This document shows positions 41,761 through 53,246 of a DNA stretch of 64,000 nt, one piece after another. The DNA lies in the NCBI GenBank assembly GCA_009829735.1, contig CM020618.1:17159346-17223345 (forward strand). Reading direction: 5' to 3'. Made by a program: the position numbers and the translations under genes. Below the pieces are notes generated by a model, which had not been told where the DNA came from, did not search any database, and saw only the letters and a program-made list of their open reading frames with translations. The stretch's first letter is position 1; each line of letters opens with the position of its first letter. Origin of the DNA: Pyropia yezoensis. Its lineage: Eukaryota > Rhodophyta > Bangiophyceae > Bangiales > Bangiaceae.

Positions 41761-43030
41761 GCCGTCAGCAGGGCAGTGATGGGACGGGGGGGGGGAGGGG
41801 GGGGGGAACGATTGAAGGCACAGGCGGCTAAACACACGCGCAGACCGTTGCGCCGAGCCCGAGCCACCCGCGGAACGGGGCAGCCGGTTGACCCACTCGT
41901 GCGCCCATCTTTGTGGTGCTGGCTCTGCAGGTAACTGGGTTGGTGGGTACCGCCGCCGCCGCCCGTGCGCCATGTGGCTGGGCGTGTCGACTCTGCCGCT
42001 GATTGCTGTGGCAACGGCTCGTCAAAGGGGCAGAGTCCATAGCGCTGCTTGCGAGGGGCCTTTGGTCGGCGCAAACAGGACAAGAATGGAGAGTGCTGCA
42101 GCTACCCAGGTTCACGGGCTGAAGGCGCGCGTGGCCGCCCGGACACACAGTCGCAGGCGCAGCCGCCGACGGCGCACGCGACCATGCCCCCCGCCCCGCC
42201 CCCCAACGTCCCCACCCACCCGGCTTCCAATCGTCAACGCCGCCACGTCCCCCACCATCCCATCCCCCAAGCGAGGCAGGACCAGCAGCTGGGTCTGCCG
42301 GGAAGCACTCACGCGGGCAGTGGAGCTAGCCCCGGCGTGACACGCGGGGCCCACAGCAGCACCAAGGAGCCCCGCGGAGAGCCCCTGCTTACCACCTGCC
42401 TCCCACGCCGTCCGCGAGAGATCAGGGAGAAGAGGGGGCGGTACCGCAGTCTGCCGGGCGGGCGCGGGGGGCCACCGCGATGCACCGGCGGCGGCGGCGG
42501 CGTGCCGCCGGCATGGACGAGGGGCGTCCGTGGCATACCACTGGCAGGGGCGACGGCCGTGCGTCGGTCGGCGCCGGCAGCGGAGAAACGACGGTGGGCC
42601 ACGGCGGCGTCGGCATTGACATTGGCCCGTTGGCAACAGGCCTGCAGTGGCGGAACGTCACAACAGATAGATCCTCGTGGAACGCATCTCTTGGGCCGCC
42701 GCCACGGCCACCACCCCAGCTACCGCCGCCGCCGCCATCGTCGGCGCCTTCGCCATCGCCACCACCGCCGCCACCGCCACCGCCACAACCGCTTGCCACG
42801 GACCGCTCGCTGCTACCGTCGCCGCCCTCCGATCCCTGCGGCCACCTCCCGCGGCGGATCGCACCCCCGTGGCACCCCTCCCGGACGCCTGGAGAAGAGG
42901 AGGGGGGCGCCCACCGACGCTGGCCAAGACCAGCTTGGCCGTCGGGACATGGGGGGAGTGGCGGTGAGGGGGCAGGGGTTGGCAAGGGACCGCGGCGACC
43001 AGCCGCCGTCGGGCGGGGGCCGGGCGCCCG
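41761..43030. other. GC-rich region without a recognised gene
   Basis: Contains a G-rich tract at about 41780-41807 and Pro/Arg/Gly-coding frames on both strands. Nothing matches a family. Part may be the 3' untranslated region of the small membrane-protein gene. Confidence 0.3.
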
Positions 43031-43378
43031 TCACGACCGGGCGGGCGGCGGGGCGGGCGGCGGAGCGGGCGGACCGGCTGCGTCGGCCGCCGCCGCCGCG
43101 CCGCCGCCGCCGGGTGCCCCCCCCGGCGCAGCAGGTGCGGCAGGGGTGGGGAGCGGGACGGGACGAGCCCCCCCGCCGCCCCCCTCCGGCGGCGTCGACC
43201 CTGCCGTCGCCGCCGCGGGGCCTACAGCCTCTGCGTCGGCGCGCGCGGCGGCGGCAGCAGCGGCAATGGCGCGGGCGGGGCCGTCAAAGGCGTAGACGCC
43301 GCCGCCGACGCCGAGGACGATTGCCAGACCGATGGCGGACAGCGGGAGGCGCTGCCGAAAGTAGGGGCTGCCTGCCAT
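43031..43378 (-). CDS. Small single-pass membrane protein, unknown family
   Basis: 115 residues from ATG 43378 to TGA 43033-43031. The N-terminus MAGSPYFRQRLPLSAIGLAI continues VLGVGGGVYAFDGPARAIAA: a short basic segment, one hydrophobic membrane span (about residues 12-30), then an Ala-rich helix and a Pro/Ala/Gly-rich tail. Such an Arg-flanked N-terminal span is common in small mitochondrial or plastid inner-membrane proteins, but no specific family is recognised. A TATA-like box lies about 155 bp upstream. The tail is of low complexity and its end is less certain than its start. Confidence 0.55.
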   Translation of the reverse strand: MAGSPYFRQRLPLSAIGLAIVLGVGGGVYAFDGPARAIAAAAAAARADAEAVGPAAATAGSTPPEGGGGGARPVPLPTPAAPAAPGGAPGGGGAAAAADAAGPPAPPPAPPPARS

Positions 43379-43531
43379 GGCACAGAGACGGGATGGTAGG
43401 GGGGGGGGGAGAGTTGCGGAGGGGATAGCGGGGAGGAAGGGGTGGAGGGGAGGCATCTCCCTGCTGGGAGACATTTCCATGCCCTACGCGAGAGACCAGC
43501 GCATCCCCCCCCATCACGCCTTCACCCCCAG

Positions 43532-43539
43532 TTATTTAA
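43532..43539 (-). promoter_or_regulatory. TATA-like element of the small membrane-protein gene
   Basis: The plus strand TTATTTAA reads TTAAATAA on the minus strand, about 155 bp upstream of ATG 43378. It is the strongest AT-rich motif nearby. Confidence 0.35.
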
Positions 43540-43579
43540 GGGTGCATCTGAACCCGGGGGGTTTCGCGCCGAACCCCTA

Positions 43580-44562
43580 ATGCCGAACGTCCGGCTGCCC
43601 GCCGGCTGAAGATTCTAGGATATCCGTCAGACACCAGTTTCTCACAAGTGGCACCAGTTTTTCTTAACTTCCGATCTACGGGATTCCCATAGTGTTTTTA
43701 TAGAAAAACTGACAAAAACGCACTGCAAGAAGGTGCCCCAGCCGCCTATCGACTCGCGCCAAAAAATACAAGCCGAGGCGTAGGCAAACAGTGAGTAACA
43801 CAGCTGGACGCGCCAACTCAAGGGCTCTCCAGAGGTGTAGAGAGACCCCAAAAACGCGGGCCTCCGGGCGCGCCACGCCGCGCCGCGTAGAAAAGTGTGC
43901 GGCTCCCCGGAGGGAGTTAGAGTTCAAGTACTTCACCTGACGCTGCTTCTGGCTGATTGATCGGCGAGCCCAGCGCTCCTCGGCGCGGCGTACAACAGGC
44001 GCTCGATACGCTACGAGGCTTGTTCCCCTCCTGTAGACAGTATACCCTTTTCTAGTACACAACCGGGACACAGACGCCTCCTCTACCCATTCGCCAGCCT
44101 TTGACCGCTGCAGAGGCGCATGTGCGGTTCTGAGGATGAGCGGCAGTCCCGCCACAAGAAGCCCACTTGCCCGAGCCTACCCCACTTCCCCCCCCTTCTG
44201 CGGCTTACGCACCATACCCCCTTTCCCCCCCCTGATTGCGGGCCTTCCTGGTCAGGGCTCCCCATCTCCTGCCCCACCGGCGGCGGCCCTGTCTCGTCGG
44301 GGCGCCCTATCCCCCCCCCCCTGGCAGCGGTTCTGCCGGGTCGGATCCCCCCCCCCCGCCCGCTCCCACGCGCCCCCCCCACCCACTCGGACGCCCCCCC
44401 CCGCCGGCTCGGACGCCGCCCTCCCGGCCCCTCACGTTGGTCTGAGTGACCCCCCCACCTCCCCCGCTTCGAGCCGACAAGTGCTGCGGACCCCCCCCCT
44501 CCCAACCCCGATTGGTCGGTGCGCCGTGCCCCCTCAACCCCGGTTGCACCGGTGCCGCAAGC
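43580..44562. other. Region upstream of the split transposase
   Basis: Bases 43600-44110 are of moderate GC and unlike neighbouring host DNA, probably the left part of a DNA transposon. Bases 44160-44530 are C-rich. A pair of related blocks, ACACCAGTTTCTC and GCACCAGTTTTTC, lies at about 43630-43660. No ORF is supported. Confidence 0.35.
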
Positions 44563-45006
44563 ATGAGGAAAGACCACGAGAGCATGATGGCGGCATTGGA
44601 GCAGGTCAAGGCGGGCAACCTAACGACGGCTGCCTTTGTGCGGCGGTTTGCGATGAGCTACAAAAAGGCGCGCTACTTCTGCCTAAACGACGGCAACTTC
44701 ACCAAGCGGGCACCCCAGCCGTACTTCACTACCGAAGAAGAACATGTGTTGATAAACTTCATTCGTATCAACGCCATCATTGGCCAGGGTCTTTCACGTG
44801 ACATCCTCCTGCGCGTGTGCGGAAAGTACTACTCGAGCCTGTCCGCCGAGCGGCGGGCGACTGTGCGGCGCTACTTCCGCGAACCCACCACGCCAAGGCA
44901 CGGCTTACTCGCTACCTTCCTCAAGCGCTGGCCAGAGCTGCGCGAGTACCGGGCGGAAACCATTGAGGTGGGTCGGGCGCGGCCTGCGCGTCCCGAGACC
45001 GTGGTA
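44563..45006 (+). pseudogene. DDE transposase, N-terminal HTH fragment
   Basis: From ATG 44563 the frame reads MRKDHESMMAALEQVKAGNL, KKARYFCLNDGNFTKRAPQP, YFTTEEEHVLINFIRINAI, LSRDILLRVCGKYYSSLSAE and LLATFLKRWPELREYRAETI. The pattern of an N-terminal helix-turn-helix, a TxEEExxLxxFI segment and a FLKRxPEL motif is that of pogo/CENP-B-like transposase DNA-binding regions. Coding similarity stops at about 45006 where a TIR element begins; the ORF afterwards is chance. No DDE catalytic core follows. The likely 3' remainder is at 55320-55700. Confidence 0.65.
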
Positions 45007-45972
45007 CAGGGGGGGGGACAAAATTTTACGATCACCTGGAATTTGGGGCGGACCAAATACGCACATGTTCGCTCATTCTTCCCCCCCAGGGCCCGCACGG
45101 AGGTAGCAGGAGCCACTTGTTTTGTATCTATGGGAAGAGGAGACGTCCCTGAGTCCCTACACACGTGTTTCCATGCCACATTTCCACGCAGAAGCGGAAA
45201 GGTGGTCCATGTATGGCCACTTGGCGCTACCTCAAGCGCAGCAGTCTAAGCGGACACCTGAAGCGTAGGAAGATGCTGGAAGCCGGTGAAAACGCATGGG
45301 AAGGGTACAGGACGTACTGATATGCTCTAGAGGCAAAAGGAGGCATCAGAAAGTGCAGCCTTAGTCGTCAGTCGTCGTCGTTGGCTTCTTTCTTCTGTGC
45401 GAAGGAATACGTCCTGCATGACACCCCAACTGTGACAGCCGAAGACGGAAAAGACTGCAATACGGATGACCTTGGAAGACGTCCGAAGACATTTTTGTCG
45501 CGCTCGACTGGATGTCGTGTCGCCCCCTTCTTGGTTCGGCCGGCTGGAGCGCCTCGGGGTGATGAGCTAGACATAAGCGAGTGTGGAGAATACTCTCCAG
45601 GAAGCGAAAGACAACAGGTGCGGCGCTTCTCAATGCGCCTTTTCGCCTCTAGAACAGTTACGCACGTCCTGTACCCTACTCATGCGGTCATACTGGCTTC
45701 CCGCGTCTTCATACGCTTCATGTGTCCGCTCAGACTGCTGCCCTGGAGGTAGCGCTAGGTGGCCATACATGGACCACCTTCCCGCTTCTGCGTAGAAATA
45801 TGGCATGGATACACGCGTGTAGGGACTCAGGGACGTCTCCTCTTCCCATATAGACAAGACAACTGGCTTCTGCTTGCTCTGTGCGCGCCCTGGGGCGGAA
45901 GAAAGAACGAACATGTGCGTATTTGGTCCGCCCAAAATTTCAGGTGATCGTAAACTCTTGCCCCTCTCTGTG
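45007..45972. mobile_element. 0.97-kb element with about 350-bp inverted arms
   Basis: Bases 45007-45357 recur inverted at 45622-45972 (paired positions sum to 90979); for example GACCAAATAC at 45051 matches GTATTTGGTC at 45919. The arms are diverged but clearly alignable. A 264-bp spacer separates them. No transposase is present. It abuts the transposase fragment on the left and LTR-like repeat A on the right. Confidence 0.75.
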
Positions 45973-46600
45973 GCAAAAACCGCTCGTGCACCCAGAACCC
46001 AAGTTGGGGTGGTGCACAAGGGCTGCCTCCCATGTCGAAGGAACCGTAAGAAGTGCAAGCCGCACACACGCTGTCCCTGTTGTTGGGCAATCCCCCCACC
46101 AGTAACCACGAAGATTGTGTGTGGGCCAACAGTTTCTTGGTCGGGACGGGGAAGCGAGACCAAGCCCCGCTGTCCCTCCCCATATCCCCCTGGGGTCCTC
46201 TCAGAATGTCGCCACTCAGAATCTCCTACCCCAGCACCTGCCCACCGCGCCACACAAAATATCCAGACGATAAAATGCAGAAAACCCTCAAATCCATGTT
46301 GGATTTACTATCAAGCAAAGTATCCATGACTTAGGGAACTTCGGGATCAAATGCAAAGGAAGGAACGGGTCAGACCAGTTGTCCCCCGCCCCAGTATGGC
46401 GCGCTCTGCCCCCCTGCGTGGGGCAAGTTCTGCCACACTCCCCTCTCCTCAGTTCCGACCGACCCGGTCGGCCTTGATAAGGGGTATAAAAGCGCGTTTC
46501 GCACTCGCCAGGGGCGCAACTCGCTGTCCCCCGGTACGTCACCTCCACGTGGAGGCGGTCACGTCCACCGCCTTCTTCCTCAAGCTCTCCCTCTAAGCAG
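45973..46600 (+). repeat. LTR-like repeat, copy A
   Basis: Member of a four-copy family (A here, B 51650-52290, C 52291-52880 inverted, D 56565-56900). Shared blocks include AGAAGTGCAAGCCGCAC, CAGTTTCTTGGTCGGGACGG, AAGCCCCGCTGTCCCTCCCC, AAATGCAGAAAACCCT and TCAAATGCAA. It contains a TATA box at 46485, which supports LTR identity. Its left end appears cut by the inverted-arm element. Confidence 0.7.
46485..46491 (+). promoter_or_regulatory. TATA box in LTR-like copy A
   Basis: TATAAAA in GGGGTATAAAAGCGCG, near the downstream end of the repeat, as expected of an LTR U3/R junction. It is the best core-promoter match in the window. Confidence 0.6.
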
Positions 46601-46744
46601 CTTGCACTCACCTGACCACCACTTTCCACAACGACTCACCTGTCTCACCTCACCCCGGGCCACCCCTCGCTGGGGAGGCCCCCCGTCTATCCACGATCCA
46701 AGTCTCCCTCAACTCGAGGTGGGCCTCGGACAGTTGCGACCGAG

Positions 46745-48307
46745 TTGCCTCTCCCTAACTTAGGGAGAGACATAGTGTACACCGGGGTGGAGTCTGACCC
46801 CCTGCACGAGCGCATGGAGGACGCGCACCGCGTCGTCGCTCCCGTCGGGACTTTCGGCGGGAGCTCCGCGGTTGCCCTGGGGGATGGGATGCCTGCGTCA
46901 CCCGACTCTGGGTTGGCGGTGGGCTCTCCCCCGGAGGTAGGCCCCGTTTCTCCTCGGGAGGCCCTCCGGAGGTGGTACTACCCACCCTGGCCCCTGCACG
47001 AGGAGGGCCTGGCGATTATCCGCTGCGGCCGAGTTGGCACAGCGATGGATCGCATCTGGGGGCGCCTACAGGAGAAGTTCCCTCGTAGGGTCGGGTTCCC
47101 TCCCGACTTCAAGACGGACCAGTTTTCCTTCCTTGACGACGAAGACGTCTAAGACGTGCAGCGGGTCAAGAACTTGTTGACCCGCGGGGGTACCACCGAG
47201 GGCACCGGCGACGGACCGACCATCACGTGGGACGTGGTGCCAACTTGCCCCCCGTTCCTCCGTACCTCCGATCTACACGTCAATCACTTCGACGTGCGGA
47301 TGGAGAAGGACATCCGACGAGGTCCCTACTTGGTGACCTCGGCTCAACTTGAGTTCGCGCAACAAGCGCCGGCGAACAATGAGTTACTCTACCCCGAGAA
47401 GCCCGAGTGGTGGCCTCAAGTTGAGGTCCCTTATGGGTTTCCGGCAATGTTGCCGCAGTTGGTTGATCACTTTGGCTTCGTCATCTTGACGGCCAGCCGG
47501 GACCACTCAGTGTGCGCCATGTTGGCAACACTGCGGCTCCACGAGGTCGTGTCAACCTGGGTAGCGTGCGTTTAGCGACGCGGGATGTTATGGCACTTGT
47601 CACCCCGCCTGATCCAAGGTTTGAAGTAGCTCACCCCTCCGCTAGTTGCTGAGGGGTGCCCCGCGGGCCAGCTCTCGCTTCTTGAGGAGATGCTGAGACT
47701 CTAGAAACTCATAGAGTGAGGGAGCATCGAGCACAAGTTGCGCCGATCCTCCCACGGGTCCAAGGTGGAAGGCTCACTACGCCACTTCGTCTGGGTCGGT
47801 CGTGAACTTCACGACGGCCGGGTGGTACTCAAGGAGGGGTTGGGCGTCGGGGACTACCCGTATGCCCCGGGGGAGGAGCGCCACACTGCGCCGCCTCCAA
47901 ACAAGATGTCGGTGGTGGGCGTAGCTACGCACCTAGAGTACTTGGCGCAAGGCAAGGCGGCGGCCTCAACTCGAGGTCGCGGCTACCATCGGGCTACGCC
48001 CACTCGGTGTCTCCTATCTCTTCCTTCCGTCGCGTTCCAGCCGCACGGGGACATCCCGATCGGCGTTGCGGTTGAGTCATCCACGCCTGTCTTCCATAAC
48101 TTGGGGGCTACTCTACGTACGGTCCACCCCAAGGTGGTGTTGCCGTCCGCGCCATCGACTTATGAGATGCTGATTCCCACATTGGTGCGCACCATCGCGT
48201 GGATGGCCGCGTCGGCTGCCACCCTCCAAGCGCAGGAGGCTGCTCAACTTGAGGAGCGCTTTTGGACAGTCATCTCGACCGCGAGTTCGCAACTTGCGAG
48301 TCCGTAG
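46745..48307 (+). pseudogene. Degenerate retroelement-associated ORF, unknown family
   Basis: One frame runs through 521 codons interrupted by stops at 47150, 47573 and several between 47576 and 47737. Protein-like segments include RRWYYPPWPLHEEGLAIIRC, MDRIWGRLQEKFPRRVGFPP, VNHFDVRMEKDIRRGPYLVT, WWPQVEVPYGFPAMLPQLVD and IPTLVRTIAWMAASAATLQA. Immediately after, in another frame, comes an Arg/Ser-rich segment (RTYSPPRRRRRYSRRSPSVS). Placement after a TATA-bearing LTR-like repeat suggests a Gag-like or accessory ORF of a retroelement. No domain recognised. Confidence 0.5.
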
Positions 48308-48946
48308 CAGAGTTTATGACGGCCGGGTTAGCTCGTATCGGGTCCATCGTACCTCTGTCGGCACCACTTGGGCGCGGCAAACGTCGGGCGAGCCGGACCT
48401 ACTCACCCCCTCGTCGTCGTCGCCGCTACTCACGGCGCTCTCCCTCCGTGTCGGAAGACGAGTTGTCGTAATCCGCGTCGGAGTCATCCACCCCGTCCGT
48501 GACCAAGTCAGTGCAGTGTCTGCGTCACCAACTTGCGCGCAATACCAAGCAGGCTACCAACCGCAGTCGTCGTCGTACTCGCGACTCTGTTGGTCACGAC
48601 GGTTCCGACTTGGAACCGCCGGCTCTGCCGACCAGCGGGGATCGATATCGACGTGGGTCTCGCCGTTTCCCTTCACGTGAGGGTGGGAAGTCTAGCATGC
48701 GTGCCTAGTTGGCAGTTGCTTTTGTTGAGAGAGCGAGAGGTTTAGAGCTATAGTACAAGCCACATTGCGTACCACTTCGACTTGAGGCTCTCTCTTGGCA
48801 CAGCCACTCGACCTTCCCTCACGTTCAGGGAAGACGATCAGGGCCGATATCGCTCCGTGCGCAGGAAGCCCGGACCTCCTCAGCTGGGAGTTTCTCTACA
48901 TACTCCCAAGCGTAGTCTTTAGCACAATAGCCTACACAACGCACCA

Positions 48947-50620
48947 TCAATATGAGGCGCCAAACCAACGCACCCTCAACATGAGGCTGTCAGTATCCTC
49001 ATGCCAGCCATGGTCGATGAACTCATGAACCACGAACTCCTGCGGTCCATTGTTGCTCACAGGCAGCGACGGCAAACGCCACACTCTCAGCGCACGCGCC
49101 CAAGTCCGGTCGCCTGGAGGAGGTGGTGCAACTTTTACCACATTCTGTCCGCTTACTGTACGGATCCCATCGTGACTTTCGATGGTGAACCGTCGCCCAT
49201 ACGTACAAAGAATTTGGTATGGTCCCTTCGTCTGAAACACCAGCTTACACCCAGTCGGGGTTTGCGAATGTGCCAGCATGCAGTCACCCGGCTTGGGGAC
49301 GTGCTTGGCGTTACGCACTTTCTTGTTAAAAGTACACTTGTAGCGCACTGTCCATCTCAGCCCTGACTTTAGGGATGAGGGTCTCTAGCCTAGCAGCAAA
49401 CTCCACCTTACTCTCCGTAGGAGTAGACTTCCTGGCTATTGTCCACCCAGTTGGGAGCGGCCGCTGTACAACAGTAGACCGCACGCGGCGCCGAGTCACA
49501 AATGAAAGGCGTGCTTCCCCAGTAGAAGAGCGAACCTGCGGGTTGTAGGCCGTCGTCAAGGTAAAATTGTATTAGTCCCTCGCTTCCACGTACTCACTCA
49601 CACAGTGGTGCAGCCGCCTTACAATAGTTTTGCTGAAGCGCTCCACTTGCCCATTAGTTTGTGGGTGGTAGGGGGTGGCAAAGTTTGCCCGAACCCCCAA
49701 AACATCCAGCACTCCCTGAAACAATACGGACGCAGGTTGCGTTCCGTTCTTCGACAATGTACTGTCTGGGATGCCATACGCGGCAACCCAGTGAACTAGG
49801 AAGCCTGACACGAACGAAAGGGCCGTGATCTCTGCCTGCGGGATCGCACGCGTAAGCTTCATGGAGCGATCACAGATGACCAGGAGATACTGGATGCCAT
49901 CCTCTGTCACTGGGAGAGGCCCAAGGATGTCCATTGCCAACGCGGCAAAGGGCTCCTTAGCCGGGAACAGCACCATAGCCGTGGTAGGCCGCCGTTTCAT
50001 CAGACGGTTCTGTGCACAACTTGTGCAGGCAGCCACCAAACTGTAGATGTCCACCACCATGGACGGCCAGTAGTACCTGGTCCTCAGGGTCTGGTAAAGT
50101 TTACTAGACCCAAGATGTCCACCTGTAGGAGCATTATGCTCCTGCTCAAGGATACTATCCTTGAGGGATGCGGGGACAACAAGTTGTTCAGTCCCCTGGA
50201 TTGCCCCCCTCCTCAAGAGGAGGCCATCGTCTCCCACGAAGAACCGTGTCTTCGCCGCTGTGTCAAGCGCCTCCCTCTGCGACTTGCAGAAGGGATCATC
50301 GGCCTGGATCTTCACGACTACGTTCAGCGACAGGGGCATATGGTTCTTGTTCCCTGGCGCCTCCGGGACCAACGCTTGGCCCAAACGCGTGACCACCCCC
50401 ACTATGGGGATGTCCTCATCGATTGGGTTAGTGTCTAGCCCCTCGGTAGGTACCCGCGATAGACCGTCGGCCAAGGCAGGCTGGCGGCCGAGGCGGTACT
50501 CAATGTCAAATCTGAGGGGCGCCAGCCGCACCCGTTACCTGTTGAGGCGGGTGTTGGTGCAATCCGTATTGAAGATGAACTGCAACGCGCAGTGTTCACA
50601 ACGGATGAGAAGCTTCTCAC
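48947..50620 (-). pseudogene. pol: Ty3/gypsy pol remnant: RNase H end, integrase, chromo-like tail
   Basis: Minus strand. It begins with the RNase H C-terminus (LRFDIEYRLGRQPALADGLS), then the integrase zinc finger (HNAPTGGHLGSSKLYQTLRT, CTSCAQNRLMKR), the catalytic core (ALAMDILGPLPVTEDG; LSKNGTQPA where TDNG is expected, so the second Asp region is damaged; TPYHPQTNGQVERFSK), and after an in-frame TAA at 49572-49570 the downstream segment LTTAYNPQVRSSTGEARLSF. A frameshift near 49340 leads to GPYQILCTYGRRFTIES and a chromodomain-like end EFVVHEFIDHGWHEDTDSLM. Protease and RT are absent. It is clearly dead and of a different lineage from the intact element at 22-29.5 kb. Confidence 0.8.
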
Positions 50621-51150
50621 CCTCCAGGTAGGGACGTATGTAGTGCCCTCGCTTAAGAATACTCTCCTTTACGGTTCAGGGGACAACAACTTGTTCAGTC
50701 CCCTGGATCGCCCCTTTCCTCAAGAGGAGGCTATCGTCTCCGACGAAGAATCGCATCTCCGCCAAGACGTCGAGCGCATCATTCTGCGACTTGCAGAAGG
50801 CATCTTCAGCCTAAGTCCTAACCACTACGTCCACATTCAGGGACAATTACCTCTCGTTACCTGCCGCCTCGGGGTTCAACACGTGCCCCGAGCGCGTGGC
50901 TACTCCGGCCCGTCCAATACTCCTTGGAACATAACGGACACAAAGATCAGTCCGGTCTCTATCAAAGTCCTGTGAGGGGTGCTACACGCAGTAGGGCAGA
51001 GCGGGACGTCACTACACACCACTTGTGAATACAGCAACCCATTCTCATGAGTCACTTTCGTACGGGCCAGAAGGTCCTGGTCCTCAGGATCCAGAATAGT
51101 GAACTAGACCCAAATTAAACACCCAGGGGGCTTTGCGCTCCCGTTCAAAG
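50621..51150. repeat. Diverged internal duplications of the pol remnant
   Basis: Bases about 50646-50880 resemble about 50140-50370 (shared GGGGACAACAACTTGTTCAG and GCGACTTGCAGAAGG). Another piece at about 51070-51180 resembles 50080-50180 (GTCCTGGTCCTCAGG, ACTAGACCCAA). They replace the region where RT should be, indicating nested or rearranged copies. Confidence 0.6.
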
Positions 51151-51550
51151 GTACTTGCGTTGAGGGGGGTGGGGATAAACACTTGTTACGACCACTATCA
51201 CAGGCTCGAGCCCATCACCGATGAGTAAAGGTCCGCCGTCCTCCACCCGCCTAGTTGGCGATGGCCCTACGCCGAAGTTGAATCCAACCCGAGTGGATCT
51301 CGCAGGGACAATCCTCTCACCTTGGGACGTTCCCTTTGAGTGTACCACCCGGTGGCCGAAGTGCGAACCACCGGTTTGAGGAGAAGCCTCAGGGTGAACA
51401 CCCGATTTTGGCGGGGTGGCATACCGCCCGCACCGATACCCACGGGCCTGCTGGCTGGAGTGCCTCTAGCACCTCCGCGACCCCAGGAACACTCTGTGTA
51501 TGGCCAGTGCTCAAAGGCGCCGGAGTAGAGTTTTCACCGGAGAGTTTCTC
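51151..51550 (-). repeat. Inverted copy of the gag 5' region
   Basis: On the minus strand this matches about 52950-53330 on the plus strand: shared blocks include a gag-start segment (CCATCACCGATGA...GGTCCGCCGTC versus GACGGCGGACC...GGTCGGTGATGG) and GTGTACCACCCGGTGGCC. It supports a minus-oriented gag remnant belonging to the pol remnant at 48.9-50.6 kb. Confidence 0.55.
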
Positions 51551-51649
51551 GAACGTCGGGGGGTCCGACCCAGCCGTGTTGGCTAACGACCTTCACGTTG
51601 TGAGCCAAGGAAGGAGACGCAAGAGCGTTCTATTTCCGGGTGCCCCCTG

Positions 51650-52290
51650 CGGTACTGTTTACCTCCGTCCCGTGCTGCTCCACAAAATGTGGCAAACCCC
51701 GCTCACAGTAGCCTCCACCAAGTTGGTGGCAACGGTGAGGGTGCCTCTCATAACGTTGAGAACCGGAAGAAGTGCAAGCCGCACCCACGCTGTCTCTGCT
51801 GTGGGGCGAGCCTCCCACCACGAAACAAGAGGATGGTGTGTGGGCCAACAGTTTTTTGGTCGGGACGGGGAAGCGAGGCCAAGCCCCGCTGTCCCTCCCC
51901 TTATGCCCCGAGGATCCTCTCAGAATCTCGCCACTCAGAATGTCCCACCCCAGGACCTGCCCACCGGGCCACACGAAAATTCAAAACGATAAAATGCAGA
52001 AAACCCTTCATTCCAAGTCGGACTGACTACCAAGCAAACCACACCTAACTTGGCGAATATGGACGCAAATGCATGGAGAGAGGCGGGTCAGTCTAGCTGC
52101 CTGCCGTCCCTTGTATGGCACATGGTTGCCCCCTACCTGGGGTCAATACTGCCACACCTCGGATGCGAAGTCGGGCATCACCACCTTCGGGTTCCTCAGG
52201 CCTGCAGGTCCCAGGGTCCTTGCACGTCTGCTCCCTGCCGACTCCCGTGCCTTGATATGGGCTTCATGCATGGTCCACAGTCGACATGGC
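51650..52290 (+). repeat. LTR-like repeat, copy B
   Basis: Same family and orientation as copy A, with CTCCACAAAATGTGG at its start and CAGTTTTTTGGTCGGGACGG inside. It runs tail to tail into copy C; blocks such as GTCCACAGTCGACATGGCGA mark the junction region. Confidence 0.65.
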
Positions 52291-52880
52291 GACACAATTC
52301 ACGGGTCCCGCTATATGTTGGCAAGCGTGGAGAACCAGTGTACAGAGGAGTGTGGCAGAACTCGCCTCACGCAGGGGGGCAGAGCGCGCCGTACTGGGGC
52401 GGGGGACAACTGGCCTGACCCGTTCCACCCGTTGCATTTGATCCCGACTTTCCCTAAATGAGGGACACTTTGCTTGATAGTAAATCCAACATGGATTTGA
52501 GGGTTTTCTGCATTTCATCGTCTGGGTATTTTGGGTGGCCCGGTGGGCAGGTCCTGGGGTGGAAGATTTTGAGTGGCGAGATTCTGAGGGGACCCTGGGG
52601 GGATCAGGGGAGGGACAGCCGGGCTTGGCCTCGCCTTCCCGTCCCGACCAAGAAACTGTTGGCCCGCGCACCATCTTCTTGGTTACTGGTGGGGGGATTG
52701 CCCCACAACAGAGACAGCGTGTGTGCGGCTTGCACTTCTTTCGGCTCCCCCGACACGGGCGGCAGCCCTTGTGCACCACCCCAACTTGGGCGCAGGGTGC
52801 ACAAGCGGTTTATTCCACATTTTGTGGAGGAGCAGCGGACAGATGTAACCTTTACCTCCTTGTGCACTCGGGTGTAGGGC
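52291..52880 (-). repeat. LTR-like repeat, copy C (inverted)
   Basis: The reverse complement carries all blocks of copy A in order, including CTCCACAAAATGTGGAATAA, AGAAGTGCAAGCCGCACAC, GATTTACTATCAAGCAAAGT and GGTGGAACGGGTCAGGCCAG. With copy B it forms an inverted pair between a minus-strand pol remnant and a plus-strand gag remnant. Confidence 0.7.
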
Positions 52881-53246
52881 GCCCTTTGTCCCAGAGGAAA
52901 GGTGGTTTTGGACTGGGTCGTATGGATCGCTATCCAACATGGCTGGATCGGACTTCCCTTCGTCCGGGGAGTACACGGGTGACGCACGTCTCCAGTGCCT
53001 TAGAATACTGGTGAGACACAGCTAGGTGTACCTCTGGTCGCAGAGGGATTAGAGGTCCCTCAAGGCAGCAGGACTGGGAGTACGGGCGGGCAACTGGCCA
53101 CCTCGACTCAGTCGGGAGTTCATTCGGGTGACACCCCCGATGGTGGTGGGCCGAAGTCCGGCCACCGGGTTGTACACTCAACGGGGACGTCCCAAGATGA
53201 GAGGACTATCCCCGCGGGATCCACTCGGGTTGGTGCCCACTTTGGC

